Assembly (NCBI GenBank): GCA_003241785.1
Contig: QFPW01000006.1
Coordinates: 186,001 to 250,000 of the forward strand
Source of the DNA: Rhodovulum sulfidophilum
Lineage (GTDB): Bacteria > Pseudomonadota > Alphaproteobacteria > Rhodobacterales > Rhodobacteraceae
Direction of reading: 5' to 3'
Length of the DNA stretch: 64,000 nucleotides
Shown: in pieces, positions 34,241 to 42,766 of the stretch
Layout: each line of letters starts with the position of its first letter
Position numbering within the stretch: the first letter of the stretch is position 1
Position numbers and translations under genes: made by a program
Notes under the pieces: generated by a model
Told to the model about the DNA's origin: nothing
Databases searched by the model: none
Seen by the model: only the letters and a program-made list of their open reading frames with translations

Positions 34241-34326
34241 TCCCGGATCGGGGAATTTGGCCCGCCGCGGGATGCGCGACGGGCCACGGGTCCTCCGAAG
34301 GAGGAAAGTCTGAGCCCTCGGAGGCT

Positions 34327-34494
34327 TCAGCCCCGGCCATCAAGCTGGGCAAGGCGGCGGCGGGCTTCGTCCCGCCACAGGCCTATGTCTCGAAGCAGGT
34401 GATGGTCCATTTCCAGCACGGCTTCGTAGTCCCGGCGATGACGCTCCCGTTCCTGCGAGCGGCGCATGGCCGCTTTCAGTTCCATAAACATCAT
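34327..34494 (-). CDS. DUF1127 family small protein
   Basis: A 55-residue protein with the DUF1127 (YjiS-like) C-terminal motif HHLLRDIGLWRDEARRRLAQL preceded by an arginine/glutamate-rich helix. Members in Rhodobacter (the CcaF family) and Agrobacterium act as small RNA-binding or stress-related regulators. Here that is only inferred. AAGGAG lies 4 bases upstream of two consecutive ATG codons, so the upstream in-frame start at 34515 is not needed. It stands alone between convergent and tandem neighbours. Confidence 0.8.
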   Translation of the reverse strand: MMFMELKAAMRRSQERERHRRDYEAVLEMDHHLLRDIGLWRDEARRRLAQLDGRG

Positions 34495-34637
34495 CTTTCT
34501 CCTTGTTCGCCGCATCGTTTCGGATGAGGCGACACTGAGCTAGGTATGTTTCGCCCATATGTCCACACCGCGCCCGCTCGCCGCGGGGCAGGCATGCGAT
34601 AGGGTCAAATCAGGCCGGCGGAAGGCGGGCGGACGGC

Positions 34638-35501
34638 TCAGAGCGGCAGGCAGGCGGCGAGCGCGCTCCGGATCGCCTTGCTCGATCCGGCGAGGGACAA
34701 CTCACCGAGCGCCGCGCCCTCGAGCGTGACCGCGACGCGCGAATCGCGCCCGGCCAGCTGCTGGGCGAGCGGCGTCGCGCGCAGGTCGATCACATAGGCG
34801 TTCCCGGCCGTCGGCTCGCGCCGCGCCGTGACGCCGAGCGTCCCGCTCGAGAAGCCGAAGCCGAGCCGCAGCAGCTCGCCCGGAGGCGGCGCCTCGGGGA
34901 CGACCGCGAGGAAGGGGGCGCCCGCGAGGCAGAAGATCGCGATGTCATGGATCGGCGCGGGCCCGGCCGAGACGGCGACCGGGGTCGACCCCGGCACCGC
35001 GCGCAGCGACCAGCCGGCGGGACGCGGCGGCTCCGCCCCGGCGGGGGCGGTCTCCGGGGCGGCGGCGAGCGCGATCCGCTGCTCGCAGCCCTCGGGACCG
35101 TCGCGCGGCGGCTCGCAGAACTGGCCGTGCAGCGCCACGACCACGCCGGGCGGCGTGGCGGAGGTGTCGATGCGCGAGGCCTGCGCCGGGCCCGACCAGG
35201 CGGATTCGTATCCCCGGGGCGTCGAGACCCAGACCGAGACCGGGCAGCCCGCCGAACCGCAGAAATAGGATTCGGCCCCGGCGCAGTTCAGCCCGACGAA
35301 GTCGATCAGCCAGTCGTCGGTCCCGTCGCCGTTGAGATCGGCGCTCCGCGCGTAGTCGGCGAGGAGCGAGGGCGTCCCGCCGACGTCGCGGCATTCGGCG
35401 AAGGCCGCGTCGGTGACCGCCTGGATCGGCGCGGGCAGGGTCTGGGCCGCGGCGGGGAGGGCGAGGCAGCAGGCGAGGGCGGAGAGACGGGCGCGGAGCA
35501 T
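34638..35501 (-). CDS. Secreted protein of unknown function, last gene of the TelA/SPFH operon
   Basis: A 287-residue protein with a clear Sec signal peptide (cleavage likely after LPAAA near residue 19). It has several cysteines (CRDVGG, NCAGAESYFCGSAGCPVSVW, FCEPP, GCEQ) that may form disulfides. A calcium-loop-like ADLNGDGTDDWLIDF sequence resembles FG-GAP or dockerin loops. I recognise no enzyme. It follows the zinc-ribbon gene after 5 bases and is probably the terminal gene of the operon that begins at 41205, giving that system a periplasmic component. Confidence 0.75.
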   Translation of the reverse strand: MLRARLSALACCLALPAAAQTLPAPIQAVTDAAFAECRDVGGTPSLLADYARSADLNGDGTDDWLIDFVGLNCAGAESYFCGSAGCPVSVWVSTPRGYESAWSGPAQASRIDTSATPPGVVVALHGQFCEPPRDGPEGCEQRIALAAAPETAPAGAEPPRPAGWSLRAVPGSTPVAVSAGPAPIHDIAIFCLAGAPFLAVVPEAPPPGELLRLGFGFSSGTLGVTARREPTAGNAYVIDLRATPLAQQLAGRDSRVAVTLEGAALGELSLAGSSKAIRSALAACLPL

Positions 35502-35506
35502 GGACC

Positions 35507-36775
35507 TCAGTTCTGCGAGAGTTGCAACCAGGCGAAGCCTGCCGCGGCGAGGACCATCGCCAGCACCAAAAGGAAGATCTTCACCGAGGAATAGGGCCGC
35601 TCGCCCTCGACCGCGCCGGTCCGGCCGTTGACCACGAAGCGGAACGTCTTGCCGCGATAGCGGTAGGCGGCGACCCAGACCGGCAGCAGCACGTGCTTGA
35701 AGGTCAGCGCGCCGACGTCGGTCTCCATCGCGCCGATGCGCTGCTGGTCGCCGCCGATGTCGCGGCGGATGTCCTGGCGGATCACCTCGTCCATCACCTG
35801 CTTGGCCTCGCCATAGGCGTCCTGCACCGGGACCGTGTAGCCCTCGGAGCGGAATCCGGCGAGAAAGCGCGGCTCGTAGCTCGAGAGCGCCGAGAGATCC
35901 CAGGGCGCCACCCCGTCGGTGAAGCGCTTGGGCAGGCTCGTCGAGCCGAGCACCAGCACGTCGTCGAAATTCCGCGCGACCCGGCCCTGGACCGGGTTCC
36001 AGCGCACCCGCGCCACCTGCTGCATCTGGGTCTGGCTCCGGCCGTTCACCGTCACCGTCACCGGCCGGGTCTCGTAATAGACCGTGCCGCGCTGGCCGCT
36101 GTAGGCGGTGCGCGTCTCGGCGTCGTAGGTCCAGTAGGGGACGTAGATCCCGTCCATCGCCCGGCCGGCGCGGGCGTAGGCGGTCAGGTTCGAGGGCGCG
36201 AACCAGAGCCGGCCCAGCCACTTGTTCATGGCGCCCCGGGCGTCGTCCTCGCTGAGCAGGAAGGGCAGCTGCGCCTGCGGCTTGATGTAGCGCCTGACGC
36301 CGGTGTCGGTGACGATCGGCGCGGCGCAGAACGGGCAGACCTTGGCATGGACGTCCGAGTCGAACTCGACCTGGGCGCCGCAGCTGGCGCATTGGACGAC
36401 GCGCATCTCCTCCATCGCGCCCGGCGGCACCGCCTGTTCGGCGGCGACGCGGAGGTCGAGCTCCGGGATCGCGCCGCGCGCGTCCGGGATCGGCTCGTCA
36501 TGGCCGCAGTGCGGGCAGACCAGCGCGGTGGTGCCGGGCTTGAAGCGCATCGGCGCGCCGCAGGCGGGGCAGGGGAAGCGGTGGTCCTCGAGCGTCGCGC
36601 CGCCGGCGGCGGGCGGCTCGGGCGCGCGCGGCGGCTCGGGCGGTCGGGTCGGCTCGGGCGGTCTGGACGGGGCGGGGTCCCAGGGATTGCGCGGAGCCGC
36701 GCCGTTCGCGCCCGGGCCGGCGGCGCCGGACCGGGGAATCCCCGTCCAGGGGTTCCCGGAATCGCTGGTGGTCAT
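35507..36775 (-). CDS. Double zinc-ribbon protein with C-terminal membrane anchor
   Basis: A 422-residue protein. After a proline-rich N-terminus it has two zinc ribbons, CPAC...CPHC (about residues 69-90) and CASC...CPFC (about residues 130-155). A beta-rich middle region follows (YVPYWTYDAETRTAYSGQRG), and one membrane helix ends the protein (IFLLVLAMVLAAAGFAWL). It resembles TFIIB-type zinc-ribbon membrane proteins found next to SPFH genes. No enzyme is suggested. It sits 10 bases after the SPFH gene. Confidence 0.82.
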   Translation of the reverse strand: MTTSDSGNPWTGIPRSGAAGPGANGAAPRNPWDPAPSRPPEPTRPPEPPRAPEPPAAGGATLEDHRFPCPACGAPMRFKPGTTALVCPHCGHDEPIPDARGAIPELDLRVAAEQAVPPGAMEEMRVVQCASCGAQVEFDSDVHAKVCPFCAAPIVTDTGVRRYIKPQAQLPFLLSEDDARGAMNKWLGRLWFAPSNLTAYARAGRAMDGIYVPYWTYDAETRTAYSGQRGTVYYETRPVTVTVNGRSQTQMQQVARVRWNPVQGRVARNFDDVLVLGSTSLPKRFTDGVAPWDLSALSSYEPRFLAGFRSEGYTVPVQDAYGEAKQVMDEVIRQDIRRDIGGDQQRIGAMETDVGALTFKHVLLPVWVAAYRYRGKTFRFVVNGRTGAVEGERPYSSVKIFLLVLAMVLAAAGFAWLQLSQN

Positions 36776-36785
36776 GGGAAGGGCC

Positions 36786-37916
36786 TCAGCCGGCGGGCGG
36801 CGGCGGCGGGGTGGCGCTCATCAGATCCGCGAGCTCGGGAATGTCCCGCGCCCGGCGCCAGTCGGGCCCGCCCGGGGTCCAGAGATAGCTGTCGCCGGTC
36901 ACTCTCCCGGCCGCGATCATCGTGGCGATCTCGCTCTCCGGGAAGGGGCCGGTCGCGGCGCCGCCGTCGGCCAGGTGCCAGACCCGCGCGCCGGGCGGCG
37001 GGGGCGGCGGGGCCGCGGCGGCGGCGGGCGCGGCCGGCGCCGCGGGGGCGGAACCCCAGGGGCCGGTCTGGCCCATCCGCGCGCCGATCGCCATGCCCAT
37101 GCCCGCGCCGATCCCGGCGCCCATGCCGCCGTCGCCGCCGGGGTTCGACGCCGCCTTGGTCATCGCCTCGGCGGCGGAGAATTCGGTATACTTGCCGAGG
37201 TCGCCGACCGCGCCCATCGCCGTGCGCTTGTCGAGCGCGCTCTCGACCTCGGCCGGGAGCGAGATGTTCTCGACGTAGAAGGCCGGCAGCGTCAGCCCGT
37301 ATTCCGCGATCATCGGCGCGATCTTCTCCGCGACCAGCTTGCCGAGGTCGAGCGTGTTCGCCGCCATGTCGAGCACCGGGATGCCCGAGGAGGCGATCAG
37401 CTGGCTGAAATGGGTGACGATCACGTTGCGGATCTGGAACTCGATCTCCTCGGTGGTGAACTCGCCGTCGGTGCCGACGATCTCGGTCAGGAACTTGCCC
37501 GGATCGGTCACGCGCATCGTGTAGGTGCCATAGGCGCGCAGCCGCACCAGGCCAAATTCGCTGTCGCGGCACAGGATCGGGTTCTTCGTGCCCCATTTCA
37601 GGTCGGTGAAGAGCCGGGTGTTGACGAAGTAGATCTCCGACTTGAACGGGCTCTGGAAGCCGTGGTCCCAGTGCTGCAGCGTCGTCAGGATCGGCAGGTT
37701 GTTGGTCTCGAGCTCGTAGAGCCCGGGGCCGAACACGTCGGCGAGCTGGCCCTCGTGCACGAAGACCGCCGCCTGGCCCTCGCGCACGGTGAGCTTGGCG
37801 CCGTATTTGATCGCATGGCCCTGCCGCTCGAACCGCCAGACGATGGTGTCGCGGGTGTCGTCGGTCCAGTGGATGACGTCGATGAACTCGCCGCGCAGGA
37901 AATCGAAGATCGACAT
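36786..37916 (-). CDS. SPFH-domain protein with GYF-like C-terminal domain (YdjI/virion-core-like)
   Basis: A 376-residue soluble SPFH/band-7 protein of the type annotated as virion core protein or YdjI-like. The N-terminal part has WRFERQGHAIKYGAKLTVREGQ, a conserved FVNTRLFTDLKWGTKNPI, then IRNVIVTHFSQLI. A Gly/Ala/Pro-rich linker with GMGAGIGAGMG leads to a GYF_2-like domain (VWHLADGGAATGPFPESEI; SYLWTPGGPDWRRARD). No membrane segment is seen, so it may be recruited by the anchored zinc-ribbon protein encoded next. GAGAGGAAC precedes the ATG. Confidence 0.87.
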   Translation of the reverse strand: MSIFDFLRGEFIDVIHWTDDTRDTIVWRFERQGHAIKYGAKLTVREGQAAVFVHEGQLADVFGPGLYELETNNLPILTTLQHWDHGFQSPFKSEIYFVNTRLFTDLKWGTKNPILCRDSEFGLVRLRAYGTYTMRVTDPGKFLTEIVGTDGEFTTEEIEFQIRNVIVTHFSQLIASSGIPVLDMAANTLDLGKLVAEKIAPMIAEYGLTLPAFYVENISLPAEVESALDKRTAMGAVGDLGKYTEFSAAEAMTKAASNPGGDGGMGAGIGAGMGMAIGARMGQTGPWGSAPAAPAAPAAAAAPPPPPPGARVWHLADGGAATGPFPESEIATMIAAGRVTGDSYLWTPGGPDWRRARDIPELADLMSATPPPPPAG

Positions 37917-37928
37917 GAACGGTTCCTC

Positions 37929-38978
37929 TCAGTTCACGGCCAGGACTGTGGCGCCGCCGTCCCGCTGTTCGGCGGCGATCGCGTCTCGGGCGATCTGGGG
38001 AAGAAGCGGCCGCGCTTCCTCCGCCGTCATGCCCGGTCGGAGACGCGGATCGTAGAGCATCCGGAGCAGGATTTCATCATGCTCGGTCAGGAGCGCGAAT
38101 TCGAGGCTGTCGCTGAACAGCGACGGCCGCGCCTCCGGGCTGTCGTTGGGAAGGCCCATCGCCTGGGCCATCTCCTCGTGCACGCAGGAGAGCCGCGTGA
38201 GCTGCGGATGCTCGGCGCGGATCAGGATCAGCACCGCGGAATAGAGCGCGGGGTCGTTCGGATCGGCGAAGGCGTAGGTGACGCAGAACTGGTCGAGCGG
38301 CGTCTCGGTCAGCGCGTTCATCACCGCCGGCGCGAAGGTCGGGTAGCGGGCGCGGATCTCGTCGGCGAAGGTCTGGCGCTCGGAGGAATTCATGAAGAGC
38401 ACGAGGAAGTTGACCGAAGTATCGTCGGCCATCCGGATGTCGCTCGAGGTGAGCCGGGCCAGCCGCTGGGTGAAGGCCGCGACATTGCCGCGGTCGCGGG
38501 CCGATTCCTTCGGCGTCGAGGGGCTCGCCATCGCGGCGACCCGGATCGGCACGTTCCAGCGCCGGAGGACCGAGGGGGATTCGGCGTGGATGAACTCGCC
38601 GTTCACGTCGGTATATTCGTTGTAGAGCGCCACGCGCTCGAAATCGCGCACCAGATCGTCGACGTCGTAGGGCGCGTCCGCCGGCGCGGTCTCCATCCGG
38701 AGCCGCCCGGTGGCGATCAGGTCGCTCTGCACATTGGCGTAGAACTGGCGCAGCGCGTCCTCGTCGGCGACCTCGCTCGGCAGCGAGGGCGGCCGCGCCT
38801 CGGGCGCCGCGGCGGCCGGGCCCGCCTCCTCGGGCAGCGGTCCCGCGCCCCGGTCGCCGCAGCCGGCGAGCATCAGGACGAGCGCCAGCGCCGGGACGAG
38901 CGCCGCGCGGGTCCGCGGGGCCGAGGCATGGCCTCGCCACGCGGCGCCGCGCTCCTCTCCGACGATCGCACCCGCCAT
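37929..38978 (-). CDS. DUF2927 lipoprotein
   Basis: A 349-residue lipoprotein with a signal sequence ending in LMLAGC (lipid on the cysteine at about residue 40). The conserved DUF2927 region contains CVHEEMAQAMGLPNDSPEARPSLFSD, reminiscent of a metallopeptidase HE motif but without a full HExxH. It probably sits in the outer or inner membrane facing the periplasm. The gene is 12 bases from telA upstream and 12 bases from the SPFH gene downstream, so all are co-transcribed. Function unknown. Confidence 0.82.
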   Translation of the reverse strand: MAGAIVGEERGAAWRGHASAPRTRAALVPALALVLMLAGCGDRGAGPLPEEAGPAAAAPEARPPSLPSEVADEDALRQFYANVQSDLIATGRLRMETAPADAPYDVDDLVRDFERVALYNEYTDVNGEFIHAESPSVLRRWNVPIRVAAMASPSTPKESARDRGNVAAFTQRLARLTSSDIRMADDTSVNFLVLFMNSSERQTFADEIRARYPTFAPAVMNALTETPLDQFCVTYAFADPNDPALYSAVLILIRAEHPQLTRLSCVHEEMAQAMGLPNDSPEARPSLFSDSLEFALLTEHDEILLRMLYDPRLRPGMTAEEARPLLPQIARDAIAAEQRDGGATVLAVN

Positions 38979-38990
38979 TCCTGCCCCGTA

Positions 38991-40178
38991 TCAGACCGAG
39001 GAGCTGGGGCGCGGCGTATCCCCGCGCGACCTGGCGGCGGACAGCGCCTCGCGCAGGTCCTGCTCCATCCGGGTCAGGCTCACCTCGGCCTCGGCGCGCC
39101 GCGCCTTGCCCTCGTCGGCGATCCGGAGCGAATCCTCGATCGTGGCGATCAGGTCCTCGTTGGCCTTGGCGACCGCGTCGATGTCGAAGACGCCGCGCTC
39201 GAGCTCGGTGCGGATCTCGGTGTTCGCCTGGCGCAGGTTCTCGGCGTTCTTGCGCAGGAGGTCGTTGGTGAGGTCGTTCGCCTCCTTGACCACCTTCGAG
39301 GCCTCGCGCGAGCGGTGCACGGTCACCGCCTGGGCGAGCTGGGTCTCCCAGAGCGGCACGGTGTTGACGAGGGTCGAGTTGATCTTGGTGATCAGGCTCT
39401 TGTCGTTCTCCTGCACCAGCCGGATCGAGGGCAGCGACTGCATCGTCACCTGCCGCGTCAGCTTCAGGTCGTGCACCCGCCGCTCGAGGTCGTCGCGGGC
39501 GGCGCGCAGGTCGCGCACCTCCTGCGCGCGCAGGACCTTGTCCTCCTCGGAGGCCGCCGCCATCGCCGCCTCGCGGGCCGGGATCTCGGTGCCGTCGAGA
39601 TCGGCGAGCTTCGCGGTGCCCGCGGCGATGTAGAGCGCGAGCTCATGGTAGAAGTCGAGCGTCTTCTCGTAGAGCTTGTCGAGCGACTTCACGTCCTTCA
39701 GGAGCGCGTGCTCGTGCTGCAGCAGCTCGCCGGTGATCTTGTCGATCTGCGCCTGGACGGTCTCGTACTTCGCGGCGAATTCCGCCAGCGGCTCGGCCGC
39801 GCCGGTCAGGCGCTCCCACCAGCTGCGCTTGCGGTTCGGATCGAGCTCGTCGGTGGAGAAGCCCCTGAGCGAGGTCACCATCTCGCGCAGGCTGTCGCCC
39901 GCCGGGCCGACATCCTTGTTGCGCACGCCCGCGAGCATGTCCTGGCTGATCGACTGCAGCTCGGACTGCGCGGCGGAGCCGAAGCGGATGATCGACTGGG
40001 TGTTCTCCATGTCGATCTCGGCCTTGCGGCGGTCGACCTCGGCCTGGATCGCCGGATCGGTCGGCGTCGAAGGGTCGAGGACGGGCTCCTCCGGCTCCGG
40101 CTCGGGGAGCAGGTTCGCCGTGACGGCCTCGACGTCCCTGAGCGCCGCCTCCGCCCTCGCCCGCGTTTCCTCGGTCAT
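38991..40178 (-). CDS. telA: TelA/KlaA family toxic anion resistance protein
   Basis: A 395-residue, largely helical cytoplasmic protein of the TelA family. Family members are linked with tellurite and antibiotic/bacteriocin resistance and are often paired with XpaC. Typical segments are NTQSIIRFGSAAQSELQSIS, LLQHEHALLKDVKSLDKLYE, LALYIAAGTAKL and TLVNTVPLWETQLAQAV. The ATG overlaps the xpaC stop as ATGA. The biochemical activity of this family is unknown. The surrounding SPFH and zinc-ribbon genes suggest a membrane-stress role. Confidence 0.92.
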   Translation of the reverse strand: MTEETRARAEAALRDVEAVTANLLPEPEPEEPVLDPSTPTDPAIQAEVDRRKAEIDMENTQSIIRFGSAAQSELQSISQDMLAGVRNKDVGPAGDSLREMVTSLRGFSTDELDPNRKRSWWERLTGAAEPLAEFAAKYETVQAQIDKITGELLQHEHALLKDVKSLDKLYEKTLDFYHELALYIAAGTAKLADLDGTEIPAREAAMAAASEEDKVLRAQEVRDLRAARDDLERRVHDLKLTRQVTMQSLPSIRLVQENDKSLITKINSTLVNTVPLWETQLAQAVTVHRSREASKVVKEANDLTNDLLRKNAENLRQANTEIRTELERGVFDIDAVAKANEDLIATIEDSLRIADEGKARRAEAEVSLTRMEQDLREALSAARSRGDTPRPSSSV

Positions 40179-41095
40179 GCCTTCTCTCCTTCGATGGGGA
40201 CAAGTCCATCCTGCCGCAGCCGATCGCGCAGGACCTCGATCTCGATGTCGAGGTCGCCGCGATTGTCCTCGAGCAGATGGGTTCGCTGTTTGCCGAAGCT
40301 GGTCTCGAGATCCGAGAGCAACGCCTCGTAGCGCTCCTTGGCGCCGGGCGCGCCGCCGCGGGCCTCGAGCTCGGCGTATTTCACCGTCGCGTCGCGCAGG
40401 CCGAGCAGGTAGACGCTGAGGAAGGCGCGGGAGCGGGCGAGGTCGCGGGGATCGCGCTCGACGACGCGGAACACGGCGCGGGCGTTGTCGCAGACCCGCT
40501 CGACCCGCGCCTCGAGCCGCCGGTCGCGCAGCCCCTTCGCCGCCTCGGTGGTCTCGCGCAGCAGGTCCTCGGCGGCGTCGATCGCGCGCGCCACCCGCTC
40601 GGCCGCGTGCTCGTCGACGCCGGCGATGCCCTTCTTCTTCATCGGATCGACGCCGAAGGCCACGACATGCGACAGCGCGGCGACCGCGCCATAGGCGATC
40701 GCGCCGAGCCCGAGGTCGAGGCTGAGATAGCTGACGGCGGCGATCGAGAGCCCGGTCAGCGCGGCGGCGAAGAGCTTGCGCGGGATCGCCGGCGGCCGGG
40801 CGACCGCGCGGGCGTCATAGGCCGCCTCGGCGCGCTGGCCCTCGGCGAGCAGCCAGGCCGAGGCCATCAGGCCCGCGAAGCCGCCGAGATCGGCGAGCAT
40901 CTCGACCGGATCGCCGGCGCCGATCGCGAAGAGGCCGGCGAAGAGCAGCGGCAGGGGCAGCGCGAACATCAGCCGCGCGCGGAAGCTCACGTTGCTCGCG
41001 CGGCGGTTCCGGAACGGCGGCGGGGCGGCCGGGCCCTCCTTGGGCGCGGCGGAGGGGTCGGGGGAATACTTTCCCCCGTAGCGCCGCGTGGCCAT
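40175..41095 (-). CDS. xpaC: XpaC-like membrane protein (5-bromo-4-chloroindolyl phosphate hydrolysis family)
   Basis: A 306-residue protein. Two or three hydrophobic segments (around FALPLPLLFAGLFAIGAG and the LGLGAIAYGAVAALSHVVAF region) are followed by a long charged helical C-terminus. Its position directly before telA identifies it as the XpaC partner. The family name reflects an old screening phenotype rather than a proven enzyme. The ATG at 41095 gives MATRRYGGKYSPD and is coupled to a tiny upstream gene by TGATG overlap. Confidence 0.87.
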   Translation of the reverse strand: MATRRYGGKYSPDPSAAPKEGPAAPPPFRNRRASNVSFRARLMFALPLPLLFAGLFAIGAGDPVEMLADLGGFAGLMASAWLLAEGQRAEAAYDARAVARPPAIPRKLFAAALTGLSIAAVSYLSLDLGLGAIAYGAVAALSHVVAFGVDPMKKKGIAGVDEHAAERVARAIDAAEDLLRETTEAAKGLRDRRLEARVERVCDNARAVFRVVERDPRDLARSRAFLSVYLLGLRDATVKYAELEARGGAPGAKERYEALLSDLETSFGKQRTHLLEDNRGDLDIEIEVLRDRLRQDGLVPIEGEKA

Positions 41096-41205
41096 CAGAA
41101 CCGCCCTGCGACCGCGGCCGGAGCCGCCCTCCCGGGGGCGGCCAGCGCGGCGAACCCCGTCGAGAGAACGATCGCGGCGAGCACGATGAAGCCGATCAGT
41201 CGCAC
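41095..41205 (-). CDS. 36-residue hydrophobic peptide at the head of the xpaC-telA operon
   Basis: A short frame starts at GTG (41205) with GAGAGGG about 5 bases upstream and encodes MRLIGFIVLAAIVLSTGFAA followed by a short Pro/Arg/Ala tail. One membrane helix or uncleaved signal spans residues 3-22. Its TGA overlaps the xpaC ATG as TGATG, the pattern used for coupling elsewhere in this window. It could be a small membrane subunit of the system or only a coupling leader. There is no homology evidence. Confidence 0.45.
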   Translation of the reverse strand: MRLIGFIVLAAIVLSTGFAALAAPGRAAPAAVAGRF

Positions 41206-41457
41206 CGGAAACCCTCTCAGAACACGGTCCGGACAAGGCGCGTCCGGACTTTGCCCGAAACATAGACACCTCTCCGGCGCGTTGCTAGTGCCTCGGCCCC
41301 CGCGGAGGCCAAGATGCTTTTTTTGCGCAATGATTCGCGCTAGACTTTCAGCGGCAAGTTCCGTGCTCTGATGCTGCCCGCTGCGCGGTCACGAGGACGT
41401 GACGACGCTGGGACTGGGGCATCCTGCCCCGGTCGAACGACTAAAGGGCGCTTGAGA

Positions 41458-41661
41458 ATGGCTAAAGGGACTGTCAAGTGGTTCAATACTGAGAAGGGCT
41501 ACGGGTTCATTCAGCCCGCCGATGGTGGAAAGGACATCTTCGTCCACATCACCGCCGTGCAGGCCGCGGGGCTCCAGACCCTCCAGGACAACCAGCCGAT
41601 CGAATATGAACTGATCGACGGCCGTGACGGCCGCAAGAGCGCCGGCCAGCTGAAGGTTTGA
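41458..41661 (+). CDS. cspA: Cold shock protein (CspA family)
   Basis: A 67-residue single cold-shock domain with RNP1-like KGYGFI and RNP2-like DIFVHI, preceded by GTVKWFN. It is a single-stranded nucleic acid binding RNA chaperone. The ATG at 41458 is the family start (MAKGTVKWF). The 252-base gap upstream (41206-41457) holds a long T-tract near 41318 and TAGACT at 41342 but no convincing promoter pair. A long 5' leader is common for cold-shock genes. It converges with the pseudouridine synthase gene, with a GCGGGG/CCCCGC hairpin at 41669-41686. Confidence 0.96.
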   Translation: MAKGTVKWFNTEKGYGFIQPADGGKDIFVHITAVQAAGLQTLQDNQPIEYELIDGRDGRKSAGQLKV

Positions 41662-41731
41662 CCGGACGGCGGGGCGGGGGCCCCGCGCCGGATGAAAGCG
41701 TGATCGTCGGATTCTCCGAAGCCGCCTTGGC

Positions 41732-42661
41732 TTAGCGCCGGGGCGGTTTCTTTTGGCCGCCGCTCGGACCGCCCGCGGGCGGCCTGCCGGATCGTGCCGG
41801 GCCGCGGTCTTTCGCCGCGCCCGCCGGTCCGGTCCGGCCCGGTCTTCCCTTCGCGTCGGCCGCGCCGGGCCGGGCCGGCTTGCCCGCGGCCGATCCGGGC
41901 CAGTCGCCCGGGACGGACCGGCCCGATCCCTCGGTCGCGACGCCGAGCTGGTCGCGCAGGATCTTCGGCCGCACCTCCTCGACCGCGCCGGGCGCGAGAT
42001 CGCCGAGCTGGAACGGCCCGTAGGACAGGCGGATCAGCCGGTTGACGCTCAGCCCGACCGAGTCGAGGGCGCGGCGGATCTCGCGGTTCTTGCCCTCGCG
42101 CAGCCCGATCGTCAGCCAGACGTTGGCGCCCTGCTGCCGGTCGATGGTCACGCTCATCGGCTGGAAGCGCTCGCCGTCGACCGTGACGCCCCGGCGCAGC
42201 GGGTCGAGCGTCGACGGGTCGGGCTCGCCCTTGGCGCGCACGCGGTATTTCCGGAGCCAGCCGGTCGAGGGCAGCTCCAGCCGCCGCTTGAGCTCGCCGT
42301 CGTTGGTCAGCAGCAGCAACCCCTCCGAGGCGAGGTCGAGCCGGCCGATCGACAGGACGCGCGGCATGTCGGCCGGCAGGTGGTCGAAGACCGTGTCGCG
42401 GCCCTTCTCGTCGCGGTCGGTGGTCACGAGGCCGGCGGGCTTGTGATAGCGCCAGAGCCGCGTCGCCTCGGCCTCGGCCAGCGGCTTGCCGTCGACGGTG
42501 ATCCGGTCGCCCGCCGTGACGTTCAGCGCCGGGCTGTCGATCACGCGCCCGTTCACCGCCACCCGCCCCTCGGCGATCATCGTCTCGGCGACGCGGCGCG
42601 AGGCGACGCCCGCGCGGGCGAGGCGCTTGGCGATGCGTTCGGATTCGGCTTCGGTGCTCAT
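41732..42661 (-). CDS. rluB: 23S rRNA pseudouridine synthase, RluB/RsuA family
   Basis: A 309-residue enzyme. The N-terminal S4 domain (ERIAKRLARAGVASRRVAETM) is followed by the catalytic domain with GRLDLASEGLLLLTND, whose Asp is the nucleophile, and NREIRRALDSVGL. It probably converts U2605 of 23S rRNA. RluE/RluF or RsuA specificity cannot be excluded. The last 60 residues are a basic, Gly/Pro/Arg-rich low-complexity tail that may bind RNA. It is divergent from tadA across 105 bases. Confidence 0.9.
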   Translation of the reverse strand: MSTEAESERIAKRLARAGVASRRVAETMIAEGRVAVNGRVIDSPALNVTAGDRITVDGKPLAEAEATRLWRYHKPAGLVTTDRDEKGRDTVFDHLPADMPRVLSIGRLDLASEGLLLLTNDGELKRRLELPSTGWLRKYRVRAKGEPDPSTLDPLRRGVTVDGERFQPMSVTIDRQQGANVWLTIGLREGKNREIRRALDSVGLSVNRLIRLSYGPFQLGDLAPGAVEEVRPKILRDQLGVATEGSGRSVPGDWPGSAAGKPARPGAADAKGRPGRTGPAGAAKDRGPARSGRPPAGGPSGGQKKPPRR

Positions 42662-42766
42662 CCGGTGCTCCTACACGCGGGGGCGCGGGGCCGCAAAGCA
42701 AATCCCGGGGCGCCGCGTCGGGAAATCGCGCTTGGCGGCGGCGCGGCGCTGGTGCAAAGCGGCGGC

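Noticed and set aside
36303..40331. Very long open frame on the plus strand (over 1300 codons) across the TelA/SPFH operon
   Set aside because: It is the antisense of five well-supported minus-strand genes, is rich in Arg/Gly/His low-complexity sequence, and has no recognisable domain. Such frames are an artefact of high GC at third positions.
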